A stretch of 15,285 nt of DNA, from positions 1-15,285 of the forward strand of contig JAAYZM010000083.1 in assembly GCA_012514835.1 (NCBI GenBank), read 5' to 3'. The translations under genes and the position numbers were made by a program. This document shows, piece by piece, positions 1 through 6,500 of the stretch; position 1 is the first letter of the stretch; every line of letters begins with the position of its first letter. This stretch comes from Actinomycetales bacterium (GTDB lineage Bacteria; Actinomycetota; Actinomycetes; Actinomycetales; Cellulomonadaceae). The notes beneath the pieces were generated by a model. The model saw only the letters and a program-made list of their open reading frames with translations. It was not told the DNA's origin and made no database searches.

Positions 1-437
1 GACGAGACGAGCCGGTCCCGCAAGGCAACAGTCTCCGTGGCCGCGAGCGCGCCCTCGACGGCGCGGGCGTCGGCGTCGGACCACTGCCGCAGCAGCCCCT
101 GGTGCGGATAGCGCCCGCGCGCCACGAGGTCCCCCACGGTGATGGCCTCGGGCGCGATGGGCGACTGCGGCAGCAGGGCCACCCGACGCGCGACCTCCTT
201 GCCGCGCAGGTCCGTGATGGGCGCGCCGTCGAGCAGCACGCGCCCGGCACGCGGCTTCATGGTGCGCGCGAGGGCCCGCAACAGCGTCGACTTGCCGCAG
301 CCGTTGGGGCCCACGATCACGGTGAACGCGTCGCGCGGCACCTCGAGCGACAGCCCGTCGATCACGGGGGCGTCGTCGTACGCCATCACGAGGTCCTCGA
401 CCGCGAGGGGCGCCACGCCCGCCTCGACCACGCTCAT
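1..437 (-). CDS. Ferric-siderophore ABC transporter ATP-binding protein (3' end cut by window)
   Basis: This is the ATPase subunit expected to power import of ferric siderophores through the two FecCD permeases encoded just upstream. About 145 N-terminal residues are visible. They contain the Walker A motif GPNGCGKST (residues 43-51) and the Q-loop LLPQSP (Gln91), followed by the VGDLVARGRYPHQGLL stretch typical of FepC/FecE/FhuC proteins. The signature motif, Walker B and H-loop lie beyond position 1. The ATG (435-437) overlaps the stop of the preceding permease as ATGA, so translation is probably coupled. It is the last visible gene of the iron-box operon that begins at 4755. The family call is firm; the transported siderophore cannot be read from sequence. 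Confidence 0.93.
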   Translation of the reverse strand, partial: MSVVEAGVAPLAVEDLVMAYDDAPVIDGLSLEVPRDAFTVIVGPNGCGKSTLLRALARTMKPRAGRVLLDGAPITDLRGKEVARRVALLPQSPIAPEAITVGDLVARGRYPHQGLLRQWSDADARAVEGALAATETVALRDRLVS

Positions 438-1537
438 ACCGCCACCTGCTTCCACTCGCGGACCAACAAGAACGCCAGGTAGATCCCGCCCACCCCGGCC
501 GTGACCACGCCCACGGGGAAGATGGTGCCGGGCATCGCGTACTGCGCCACGAGATCGGCCAGCACGAGGAGGAACGCCCCGCAGCACGCGGCGGCCAACA
601 GCCCCGGGCCGGACGAGAGCGTGAGCCGCCGCGCGATCTGCGGCGCAGTCAGGGCGACGAAGGCGATGGGCCCGGCCACGGACACGGCGGCACCGGTGAG
701 GAGAACGGCGACGACGACGGCGGCCGTGCGGCTGAGCCCCACCGGGACACCGACTCCCGTCGCGAGGTCGTCGCCCATCTCCGCGAGCTGCATGGGCCGC
801 GTCAGCACGAGCGCGAGCGGGAGCAGCACCAGGACGGCGAGCGCGATGACCTGCACGTGCTCCGTGGCGCGCGCCGCGAGCGAGCCCGTGATCCACACGG
901 CCACCTCTTGCGCGGACTCCCGCGTGGCGCGCACGAGCGCGAGCTGGACGAACGCGAGAGCCATGGCCCCGATCGCGATGCCCACCACCACCATGCGGTG
1001 CGGCGCCCCGAAGCCGCGCCCCGTGCCGAGGTACACGGCCGCGATCGCCACGAACGCGCCGATCAGCGCACCCACCGGCGTGGGCACGAAGCCCGGCCAC
1101 ACGAGCGCGGCCGCTGCGGCACCGGCCGCTGCGCCCCCGCCGAGCCCGATCACGTCCGGGCTGCCGAGCGGGTTGCGCGTCACCGACTGGAAGATCGCCC
1201 CCGCGACACCAAACGCGGCGCCCGCGAGGACTGCGACGCCGAGCCGCGGGAGCCGGCTCGTGAACAGCGCCCACTCCTGCGCGCGCGAGCCCTCGCCCGC
1301 GAGGACGCCGGGCAGGTCCGCGAGCGGGATCCCCAGCTCCCCGACCGTCAGGGTCACGAGGGCGGCGAGCGCCGCGAGGGCGAGGAAGGTCAGTCCCACC
1401 ACCACGGGTCGGGCGCGGACGACGACGGCGAACCACGGGCGGCCCGGCGCGCCGAGGGACACGAGCCGCTGGCCGCCCGGGAGGACGGTCGGTGCGGTGT
1501 CCGCCGTCGTCGGCCCCGCCGTCGTCGTTGCGCTCAC
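434..1537 (-). CDS. FecCD-family siderophore ABC transporter permease (second of two)
   Basis: A 367-residue integral membrane subunit of a ferric-siderophore importer in the BtuC/FepG/FecCD family. After a hydrophilic N-terminus of about 40 residues it shows many hydrophobic helices and the family hallmarks RLPRLGVAVLAGAAFGVAG, QSVTRNPLGSPDVIGLGGG, and near the end AGPIAFVALTAPQIARRL. The C-terminus is VREWKQVAV. I chose the GTG at 1535-1537 because it overlaps the previous permease stop (GTGA, 1534-1537). The same frame stays open far upstream, but that part lies inside the preceding permease gene in another frame and is low-complexity Arg/Gly/Ala. It probably forms a heterodimer with the permease encoded at 1534-2580. 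Confidence 0.95.
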   Translation of the reverse strand: MSATTTAGPTTADTAPTVLPGGQRLVSLGAPGRPWFAVVVRARPVVVGLTFLALAALAALVTLTVGELGIPLADLPGVLAGEGSRAQEWALFTSRLPRLGVAVLAGAAFGVAGAIFQSVTRNPLGSPDVIGLGGGAAAGAAAAALVWPGFVPTPVGALIGAFVAIAAVYLGTGRGFGAPHRMVVVGIAIGAMALAFVQLALVRATRESAQEVAVWITGSLAARATEHVQVIALAVLVLLPLALVLTRPMQLAEMGDDLATGVGVPVGLSRTAAVVVAVLLTGAAVSVAGPIAFVALTAPQIARRLTLSSGPGLLAAACCGAFLLVLADLVAQYAMPGTIFPVGVVTAGVGGIYLAFLLVREWKQVAV

Positions 1538-2580
1538 AGCCCGACTCTCCCCCGGCGCACGGCCGCCACGAGGAACGGGGCGCCCACGAATGCGGTCACG
1601 GCGCCCACCATGAGCTCGCCGGGGCGCGCGACCACGCGACCGATCACGTCCGAGCCGATCACCAGCACGGGCCCGAGCACGGCGCAGTAGGGCAGGAGCC
1701 AACGGTGGTCGGCGCCCGTGAAGGAGCGGACCACGTGGGGAACGGCGAGCCCGACGAAGCCGATGGGCCCGGCCGCCGCGACGGCCGCCGCGCACAGGAT
1801 CGTGGCCCCGAGCGCCGCCAGCGCCTTGGTGCGCCCGGGCGCGAGGCCGAGCGACGTCGCAGCCTGGTCGCCCAGCTCGATCGCGTTGAGGGAGCGGGAC
1901 ATCGCGAGGCAGATCACGAGCCCCACGAGCACGAAGCCCGTGGTGAGGCTCACCGTCTCCGGGGTGCGCCCCGCGAGGGAGCCGATTCCCCAGAAGCGGT
2001 AGGTGTCGAACACGTCGGGCTTGGCGAGGGAGACCGCCTGCACCACGGCGACCAGGACGGCGGACACGGCCGCGCCCGCGAGGATGAGCCGCACCGGGGT
2101 GGACCCCGCGCGCCCGGACCCCACGACGTAGACCACGATCGCGGCGAGGACCGCCCCCGGGATCGCCGCCCACACCGTGCGCCCGAACCCCGCACCGACG
2201 AAGGCCGTGGCGAGCACCACGGACATCGACGCACCCGCGTTGACGCCCAGCAGCCCCGGGTCGCCGAGGGGGTTGCGCGTGAGCCCCTGGATCACGGCAC
2301 CCGCGACGGCGAGCGCGGCACCCACGAGGATGCCCACCTGCGTGCGCGGGATGCGCGAGGCCACGACGGCAGCGTTGTAGGAGTCGTCCGGGCTCACGAG
2401 CGCCCGCCACACGTCACCGAGCGGGACGGCCTTCGAGCCCACCGCAACACCGAGGCCAGCCATGAGGACGAGCACGCCGAGGGACACCACGAGGCCCACG
2501 GCGAGCAGGACCGTGCGCGACCGCGAGCCCCGCAGCCGGGTGGGCTGCGGGGCTCGCGGAGCGACGGTCGCTGTGGTCAC
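1534..2580 (-). CDS. FecCD-family siderophore ABC transporter permease (first of two)
   Basis: An integral membrane permease of the FecCD family, about 348 residues from the GTG at 2578-2580. Recognisable motifs are RIPRTQVGILVGAALAVAG, QGLTRNPLGDPGLLGVNAGAS and, towards the C-terminus, AGPIGFVGLAVPHVVR. Both permeases carry the TRNPLG(S/D)P coupling-region motif. The start is not certain. A GTG at 2605-2607 would add nine residues and overlap the binding-protein gene by 20 bases; the GTG at 2580 lies 7 bases after that gene's stop. Neither has a strong Shine-Dalgarno, though GAAGG lies upstream of the second. The stop overlaps the next permease start, so the two are probably translated together as partners of one channel. 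Confidence 0.93.
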   Translation of the reverse strand: MTTATVAPRAPQPTRLRGSRSRTVLLAVGLVVSLGVLVLMAGLGVAVGSKAVPLGDVWRALVSPDDSYNAAVVASRIPRTQVGILVGAALAVAGAVIQGLTRNPLGDPGLLGVNAGASMSVVLATAFVGAGFGRTVWAAIPGAVLAAIVVYVVGSGRAGSTPVRLILAGAAVSAVLVAVVQAVSLAKPDVFDTYRFWGIGSLAGRTPETVSLTTGFVLVGLVICLAMSRSLNAIELGDQAATSLGLAPGRTKALAALGATILCAAAVAAAGPIGFVGLAVPHVVRSFTGADHRWLLPYCAVLGPVLVIGSDVIGRVVARPGELMVGAVTAFVGAPFLVAAVRRGRVGL

Positions 2581-2587
2581 CGGCGGA

Positions 2588-3661
2588 TCAAGACGCCTTC
2601 GCGACACCCTCGGAGATGATCGGCAGGTACTCGTCGATCGCCCACGGGATGCTCAGCGGGGTCGCGACGGACACGGCCATGCCGAGGGCACGGTCGAGCA
2701 TCGGCACGTACGCGCCCGCCTCGAACGCGGGGATGCGGGCGAAGAGCTCTTGCGACTCGGCGGCCGCCTGCTCCTCGGCGTCGTTGAACCAGGTGAACAG
2801 GACGTCGACGTCGTTCAGGATGTCCGCGTTCTCGAGGCCCAGGTTGGCCGTGAAGGTGCCCGGGTCCGCCCCGAGCTCCGCGACGGCCGGGTCGAGCTGC
2901 AGGCCCATGCCCGTCAGGAGCGCGACGCGCGAGTCACCGGGCAGGTAGACGGACATGGTGCCCGCCTCGCCGCCCGCGTAGATGTAGGCGAAGGTCACGT
3001 CCGCGAACTCGGGGTGCTCGGCCTTGACGGCGTCGAGGGCCGCCTGGCGCTCCACCAGGAGCTCCTCACCCTTCTCGACCTCGCCGAGGGCCTTGGCCGC
3101 CGTACGCACCTGGTCCTCGATCGACGTGCCCCACGCGGCACCGGGGTAGGCGACCACGGGCACGAACGCGGAGAGCTGGTCGAACACGGTCTGGTCGAGG
3201 CCCGACTGCGGGGCCAGGACGAGGTCCGGCTCGAGCGCGACGATCGCGTCCACGTCGAGCTCCGGGTACATCGTGATCGCCTGCGGGATCTCGGCGCCCT
3301 GCTCCTCGACGGCGGCGCGGAACCACGGGCGCAGCCCGTCCGCGTCACCGGCCCACGTGTCCTCCTCGACGCCCACCGGGACGGTGCCGAGCGAGATCGC
3401 GATGTCGTCCGCTCCCCAGCCGAGCGTGACGACGCGCTCCGGCTTGGCCTCGATGACGGCGTCGCCGAGCGTCGTGGTGACCGTGACGGGGAAGGCCGAC
3501 GCCTCGGGCTCAGCGGACTCGCTCGCCTCCGGAGCGCTCGGCTCCGTGTCGGACGGCGCAGGGTCGGTGGTGCCGGCGCCCGAGGCGCACGAGGCGAGGA
3601 GGGCGACGGCGGCGAGGCCGGCGAGTGCCGAGGCCCAGCCGCGGCGGGTCGATGCGGACAT
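2588..3661 (-). CDS. Iron-siderophore substrate-binding lipoprotein
   Basis: The extracellular binding component of the siderophore importer, 357 residues. The N-terminus MSASTRRGWAS is followed by a hydrophobic segment and a lipobox LASC with the acylated Cys at residue 25. A Ser/Glu/Pro/Ala-rich linker (about residues 28-55) then leads to a FepB/FecB-like periplasmic-binding fold: the VTTTLGDAVIEAKPERVVTLGW start of lobe one, the DAIVALEPDLVLAPQSG strand-turn, and the lobe-two segment starting near VTFAYIYAGGEAGTMSVYL. The ATG at 3659-3661 has GGAG five bases upstream. The 80 bases separating it from the reductase gene hold no convincing promoter, so it is probably transcribed from the iron-box promoter at about 4820. 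The ligand is unknown. Confidence 0.95.
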   Translation of the reverse strand: MSASTRRGWASALAGLAAVALLASCASGAGTTDPAPSDTEPSAPEASESAEPEASAFPVTVTTTLGDAVIEAKPERVVTLGWGADDIAISLGTVPVGVEEDTWAGDADGLRPWFRAAVEEQGAEIPQAITMYPELDVDAIVALEPDLVLAPQSGLDQTVFDQLSAFVPVVAYPGAAWGTSIEDQVRTAAKALGEVEKGEELLVERQAALDAVKAEHPEFADVTFAYIYAGGEAGTMSVYLPGDSRVALLTGMGLQLDPAVAELGADPGTFTANLGLENADILNDVDVLFTWFNDAEEQAAAESQELFARIPAFEAGAYVPMLDRALGMAVSVATPLSIPWAIDEYLPIISEGVAKAS

Positions 3662-3741
3662 GCGTGCTCCGTGATCGTTGTCGTTTCCGGGGCGGACGGT
3701 GGCCTGCCCCGCGTGCGGACCCGGGGGCCCGCGGTGCCGGC

Positions 3742-4755
3742 CTAACCCTCGGACCGGCCGGTCCGCCAGTAGCCCATGAAGGCCACCGCCGAACGGTCCA
3801 GACCCAGATCCCGCACGAGGAAGCGCCGCAGCTCCTTGACCACGCCCGCCTCCCCCGCGATCCAGGCGTACACGCCCTCGGGGGCGCTCGACTCTGCGGG
3901 GACGTCCCACAGGATCGTGGTGTCGATGTCCACGTCCTCGGGCTCCGCCCCGTCGCGCGCCGCGTGCTGGCGCGCCGCGATCGTGGCCGCACCCGCGCGC
4001 ACCGCGAGGTCCAGGAGCGTGCCGTGCGCGGCCGTGGTGGCCTCGCCGCGGCGCGGCAGCCACTCGACCTCGACACCCTCGGGGACGTCGAGCGCGAGGA
4101 CGTCCTGCGCCGTGGGCACCTCGAGGAACACGTGGGCCCGCACGCCCGCGGGCAGCGACTCGATGATCGAGCTCATGGCCGGGACGGCCGTCTCGTCACC
4201 GGCGATCAGGTAGGTGTGGGCGCCCGACGGCGGGTGCCACTCGAGCCCCGACTGCGGACCCTCGAAGCGCGCGTTGGGGCCGATGATCACGAGGCCGTCC
4301 CCCGCGCTCGCCGTGGCGCACCAGCGCACGGCGGGGCCCACGGCGTCCGCGCACACGCACGCGTGCAGGCTGCGCAGCGGGCAGTCCGCCGCGGCGGGGG
4401 CACCCGGGGCGATGCCGTGGAGCACGACGTCGACGTCGATCTCCTTGGCCTCGGGGCGCACCGCACGGACCGTGTACGTGCGCAGCGTCGGGCGCTCGTC
4501 GTCGGACAACCCTCGCCACGTGCCGTACCAGTCCGGGGCGTCGAACAGGGCCGGGTCCACGGGCGTGCCGCACGCGGCCGGGAGCACGAACTTGATGCGC
4601 TGGTCCAGCGTGGTGGTGGCGAACTGGTCGAGGTCGTCACCCGTGAAGGTCAGGCGCAGGAAGCTCTCGGAGAGCCGCTCGGTGCGGGCCAGTCGCACGG
4701 CGAAGCCGCGGCTCGCAGGCTCGGTCCGGGCCAGGGCCTCGACGGTGGGCGACAT
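3742..4755 (-). CDS. Siderophore-interacting protein (FAD-dependent ferric-siderophore reductase, ViuB/SIP family)
   Basis: A cytoplasmic flavoprotein of 337 residues expected to release iron by reducing the imported ferric siderophore with NAD(P)H. The FAD-binding motif RTYTVR lies at residues 92-97, the nucleotide-domain motif LIAGDETAVPA around residues 183-193, and the C-terminus has the family ending YAWIAGEAGVVKELRRFL ... GYWRTG. The ATG at 4755 is preceded by AAGGA with a spacing of five. Compared with the family pattern as I know it, the stretch between VLHG (about residue 111) and GPAVRW (140-145) is long and Cys-rich (Cys125, Cys133, Cys135, Cys146). It is the first gene of the five-gene uptake operon and follows an iron box and a leader hairpin, so iron repression is likely. 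Confidence 0.93.
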   Translation of the reverse strand: MSPTVEALARTEPASRGFAVRLARTERLSESFLRLTFTGDDLDQFATTTLDQRIKFVLPAACGTPVDPALFDAPDWYGTWRGLSDDERPTLRTYTVRAVRPEAKEIDVDVVLHGIAPGAPAAADCPLRSLHACVCADAVGPAVRWCATASAGDGLVIIGPNARFEGPQSGLEWHPPSGAHTYLIAGDETAVPAMSSIIESLPAGVRAHVFLEVPTAQDVLALDVPEGVEVEWLPRRGEATTAAHGTLLDLAVRAGAATIAARQHAARDGAEPEDVDIDTTILWDVPAESSAPEGVYAWIAGEAGVVKELRRFLVRDLGLDRSAVAFMGYWRTGRSEG

Positions 4756-4782
4756 GGGTTCCTTCGACGGGGTGCTGATGGC

Positions 4783-4807
4783 GAGGCCCCCGCCCCCTGG
4801 GGGCCTC
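4783..4807 (-). other. Leader hairpin upstream of the siderophore operon
   Basis: A perfect 9-bp inverted repeat, GAGGCCCCC (4783-4791) and GGGGGCCTC (4799-4807), with a 7-base loop. It lies between the putative -10 hexamer (4820-4825) and the reductase start codon (4755), so it would fall in the first 30 bases of the mRNA if that promoter is used. No T-tract follows on the minus strand, which argues against an intrinsic terminator. It may simply stabilise the 5' end, or act as a weak attenuator. Confidence 0.45.
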
Positions 4808-4817
4808 TACGGCTAGT

Positions 4818-4836
4818 AGAGCATAGCCTTACCTAA
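4818..4836 (-). promoter_or_regulatory. DtxR/IdeR-type iron box overlapping a -10-like hexamer
   Basis: On the minus strand these 19 bases read TTAGGTAAGGCTATGCTCT. Counted by eye they match the classical DtxR/IdeR consensus TTAGGTTAGGCTAACCTAA at 14 of 19 positions, with the first half-site nearly perfect and the second weak. A -10-like TATGCT (4820-4825) sits inside the box, so a bound repressor would cover the promoter. I see no convincing -35 hexamer. The position 63 bases before the siderophore operon makes iron-dependent repression of that operon the straightforward reading. Confidence 0.8.
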
Positions 4837-4898
4837 CTCCGACAGCCCCGTCTTGGGTGACGCCCGCCACACCCCCGCCGTCGGCCAGCGCGGTCCTC

Positions 4899-5582
4899 TC
4901 ACCCGGACGCGGCGGCACCCGCGGCCGTCGCGGCCATGATCGACGTCATGACGGCGGCATTGATCGCCTCGATCGCCTTGCGGACGGCCTCGCTCGCGAA
5001 GCCCCCTTCCGCGATCGCCTTCGCGCGCGCCTTGAGATCGCGACGGGACAGGGCGGTGTCGACGACGACGGCGTGCACCTTGTCCACCGCGAGCAGGATC
5101 GCCACGATCCCCGCCTCGGTGGGCGTCGCGGTCCGGCCGGTGACAAGCACGTCGTGGAGCGCCCGGCGGACCATGTCCTCGTGGTTCGAGTCCTCCGCCG
5201 GCCACCGGTTCGTGGGGAAGATCCCGAGGATCCGCCCCTCCTCGTGGCGCAGGATGCCGCGCGTGACGAGCCGGTGGCGGACCTCCGCGGCGAGCCCCTT
5301 CTTGAGCACGCCCAGCATCGAGTCGGGCTTGCGCGGCGAGCTGTTCGCGATGCTCGCGATCGCGGCATCCAGGAGCGGGTCCCCGAGCGGGCTCGCGTCA
5401 CGGACCACGACGCGCCCCGCCTTCACCTGCTCGCCTGGCCCGGCCACGTCCGCGCGCCCTTGCGCCGCGAGCTCGAGCAGCACGGCACCCGCGAGCGCGA
5501 GGTCGAGCGTGCTCGAGTCGACGGCGGCCTTGCCCGTCGCATCGTCGGTCAGCAGCAGCAGGACGTCCTCCACGAGCAACAT
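4899..5582 (-). CDS. GPP34-domain protein (GOLPH3/Vps74 family)
   Basis: A 227-residue protein of the GPP34 family, whose eukaryotic members GOLPH3 and Vps74 bind phosphatidylinositol-4-phosphate at the Golgi. The bacterial members are common in actinomycetes and have no settled role. Family marks seen here are the N-terminus MLLVEDVLLLLTDDATGK, the DLALAGAVLLELAAQGR helix (about residues 27-43), the segment VRHRLVTRGILR near residue 101, and GIFPTNRWPAED (120-131). The C-terminus is an Ala-rich, mildly amphipathic helix that could touch membrane. The ATG at 5580-5582 is chosen because the family begins with this motif; GGTGGAG lies immediately upstream. No signal peptide is present. It is transcribed alone, divergently from the acetyltransferase gene; no co-transcribed partner is visible. 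Confidence 0.88.
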   Translation of the reverse strand: MLLVEDVLLLLTDDATGKAAVDSSTLDLALAGAVLLELAAQGRADVAGPGEQVKAGRVVVRDASPLGDPLLDAAIASIANSSPRKPDSMLGVLKKGLAAEVRHRLVTRGILRHEEGRILGIFPTNRWPAEDSNHEDMVRRALHDVLVTGRTATPTEAGIVAILLAVDKVHAVVVDTALSRRDLKARAKAIAEGGFASEAVRKAIEAINAAVMTSIMAATAAGAAASG

Positions 5583-5653
5583 CACTCCACCGTAACGCGC
5601 GGCGGGCCTCCCCCGCCGGGGACCTCCCCTCCCACCCCACCTCGACCTCCCGC

Positions 5654-5721
5654 ACTTGCGGTGAGTTGTGCGCGCACAGCGCACCGCAAGGAACGTTGTG
5701 CGCGCACAACTCACCGCAAGT
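5654..5721. repeat. 25-bp-arm inverted repeat built from a 30-bp tandem repeat
   Basis: The arms 5654-5678 and 5697-5721 are perfect reverse complements over 25 bases (outer end ACTTGCGGTGAG, inner end TGTGCGCGCACA) around an 18-base loop. The same DNA is also a direct repeat with period 30: GTTGTGCGCGCACA at 5665-5678 and 5695-5708, and CACCGCAAG at 5682-5690 and 5712-5720. The 12-base TGTGCGCGCACA is itself a palindrome. It lies in the 269-base region between the divergent GPP34 and GNAT genes (5583-5851), so it cannot be a terminator of either. No transposase is nearby. Confidence 0.9.
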
Positions 5722-5733
5722 CGGGGCGTAGGC

Positions 5734-5778
5734 GGGTGGGGCGGGTGGGGCGGGCGGAGGGATGGGTGGGGGGAGGGG
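5734..5778 (+). other. Dense G-tract run (G-quadruplex-capable) upstream of the GNAT gene
   Basis: Nine plus-strand runs of three to six G lie within 45 bases, at 5734-5736, 5738-5741, 5743-5745, 5747-5750, 5752-5754, 5759-5761, 5764-5766, 5768-5773 and 5775-5778. The first four runs are separated by single bases, the arrangement most favourable for a parallel quadruplex. The tract is on the coding strand of the acetyltransferase gene, 74 bases before its start. On the other side of the inverted repeat, the GPP34 coding strand is also G-rich (5610-5651) but with longer spacers. Function is not shown by sequence. Confidence 0.6.
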
Positions 5779-5851
5779 TGGCCGGGCGTGCGGGGAGAGG
5801 CAGGGCCGCCTCGTGGAATGAGCGTGACCCTGGGGGCCGTCGTCGGACAGG

Positions 5852-6475
5852 ATGTGGCGCGTGCCTGGAGCCCCCGCCCCGATCGTCCTGGAACCCGTCA
5901 CTCTCGAGCGAGGCGCCGTGCGCCTCGAGCCGCTCGGGCCGCAGCACGTCGAGGGGGTCGCGGCCGCGGTGTCCGACGGCGAGCTGTGGCGACTGTGGTT
6001 CACCGGGGTGCCGCGCCCCGAGGAGGTCGCCGCCTGGCTCGACGCCGCGCTCGCCGCGCAGGCGGCCGGCGAGCAGCTCGCGTGGGCCGTGCGGGACCTC
6101 GAGACCGGTCACGTGGTGGGGTCCACGCGGTACCACGACGTGGTGGCCCCGATCGGGCGCGTCGAGATCGGCTACACCTGGTACGCGAAGTCCGTGCAGC
6201 GCACGCACGTCAATACGACGTGCAAGCTGTTGCTGCTCGAGCATGCCTTCGACGCGCTCGGGTGCGCCGTGGTGGGGCTGCGCACGGACGGGTTTAACCA
6301 CGCCTCGCAGCGGGCGATCGCGGCGCTCGGGGCGCAGCGGGACGGCGTGCTGCGGCACCACTCGGCCCGCCGCGACGGGTCTGTGCGGGACACCGTGATG
6401 TTCTCGATCCTCGCCGCCGAGTGGCCGGACGTGCGGCGCCACCTCGAGCACCGGCTCGAGCGGCACGCGGGCTAA
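5852..6475 (+). CDS. GNAT-family N-acetyltransferase (RimJ/RimL-like)
   Basis: A 207-residue acetyl-CoA-dependent acetyltransferase, the only plus-strand gene in the window. It has the RimJ/RimL-type layout: a VTLERGAVRLEPLGPQHVEG start, the strand GRVEIGYTWYAKSVQRTHVNT (about residues 102-122) carrying the acetyl-CoA loop, and GFNHASQRAIAALGAQRDGVLR (147-168), the usual N-xx-S and G-A-x-x-(D/E)-G-V-x-R elements. The ATG at 5852 has GGA four bases upstream; a GTG at 5861 with GGA eight bases upstream is an equally tenable start. It converges on purC with only 19 bases between stop codons. The acetylated substrate (protein N-terminus, antibiotic or small amine) cannot be told from the sequence. 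Confidence 0.9.
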   Translation: MWRVPGAPAPIVLEPVTLERGAVRLEPLGPQHVEGVAAAVSDGELWRLWFTGVPRPEEVAAWLDAALAAQAAGEQLAWAVRDLETGHVVGSTRYHDVVAPIGRVEIGYTWYAKSVQRTHVNTTCKLLLLEHAFDALGCAVVGLRTDGFNHASQRAIAALGAQRDGVLRHHSARRDGSVRDTVMFSILAAEWPDVRRHLEHRLERHAG

Positions 6476-6477
6476 GA

Positions 6478-6500
6478 CCCGTCAGAGAGTCCCGTCAGAG
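6478..6500. repeat. Short tandem repeat, period 13
   Basis: CCCGTCAGAG occurs at 6478-6487 and again at 6491-6500, separated by AGT. The second copy contains the purC stop codon (TCA on the plus strand). It fills the whole gap between the convergent GNAT and purC genes. There is no hairpin, so no intrinsic terminator is seen between these converging genes. Confidence 0.7.

Noticed and set aside
3689..3710. Stem GGGGC/GCCCC between the reductase and binding-protein genes as attenuator
   Set aside because: Five base pairs and a 12-base loop are within chance expectation at this composition, and there is no T-tract.
5583..5714. Upstream extension of the GPP34 gene through the inverted repeat
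   Set aside because: The extra residues are Arg/Gly-rich and come from the repeat; GPP34 proteins start at MLLVEDV, which has its own ribosome-site sequence.
5654..5721. Terminal inverted repeat of an insertion sequence
   Set aside because: The arms are only 18 bases apart, with no transposase or target duplication visible in the window.
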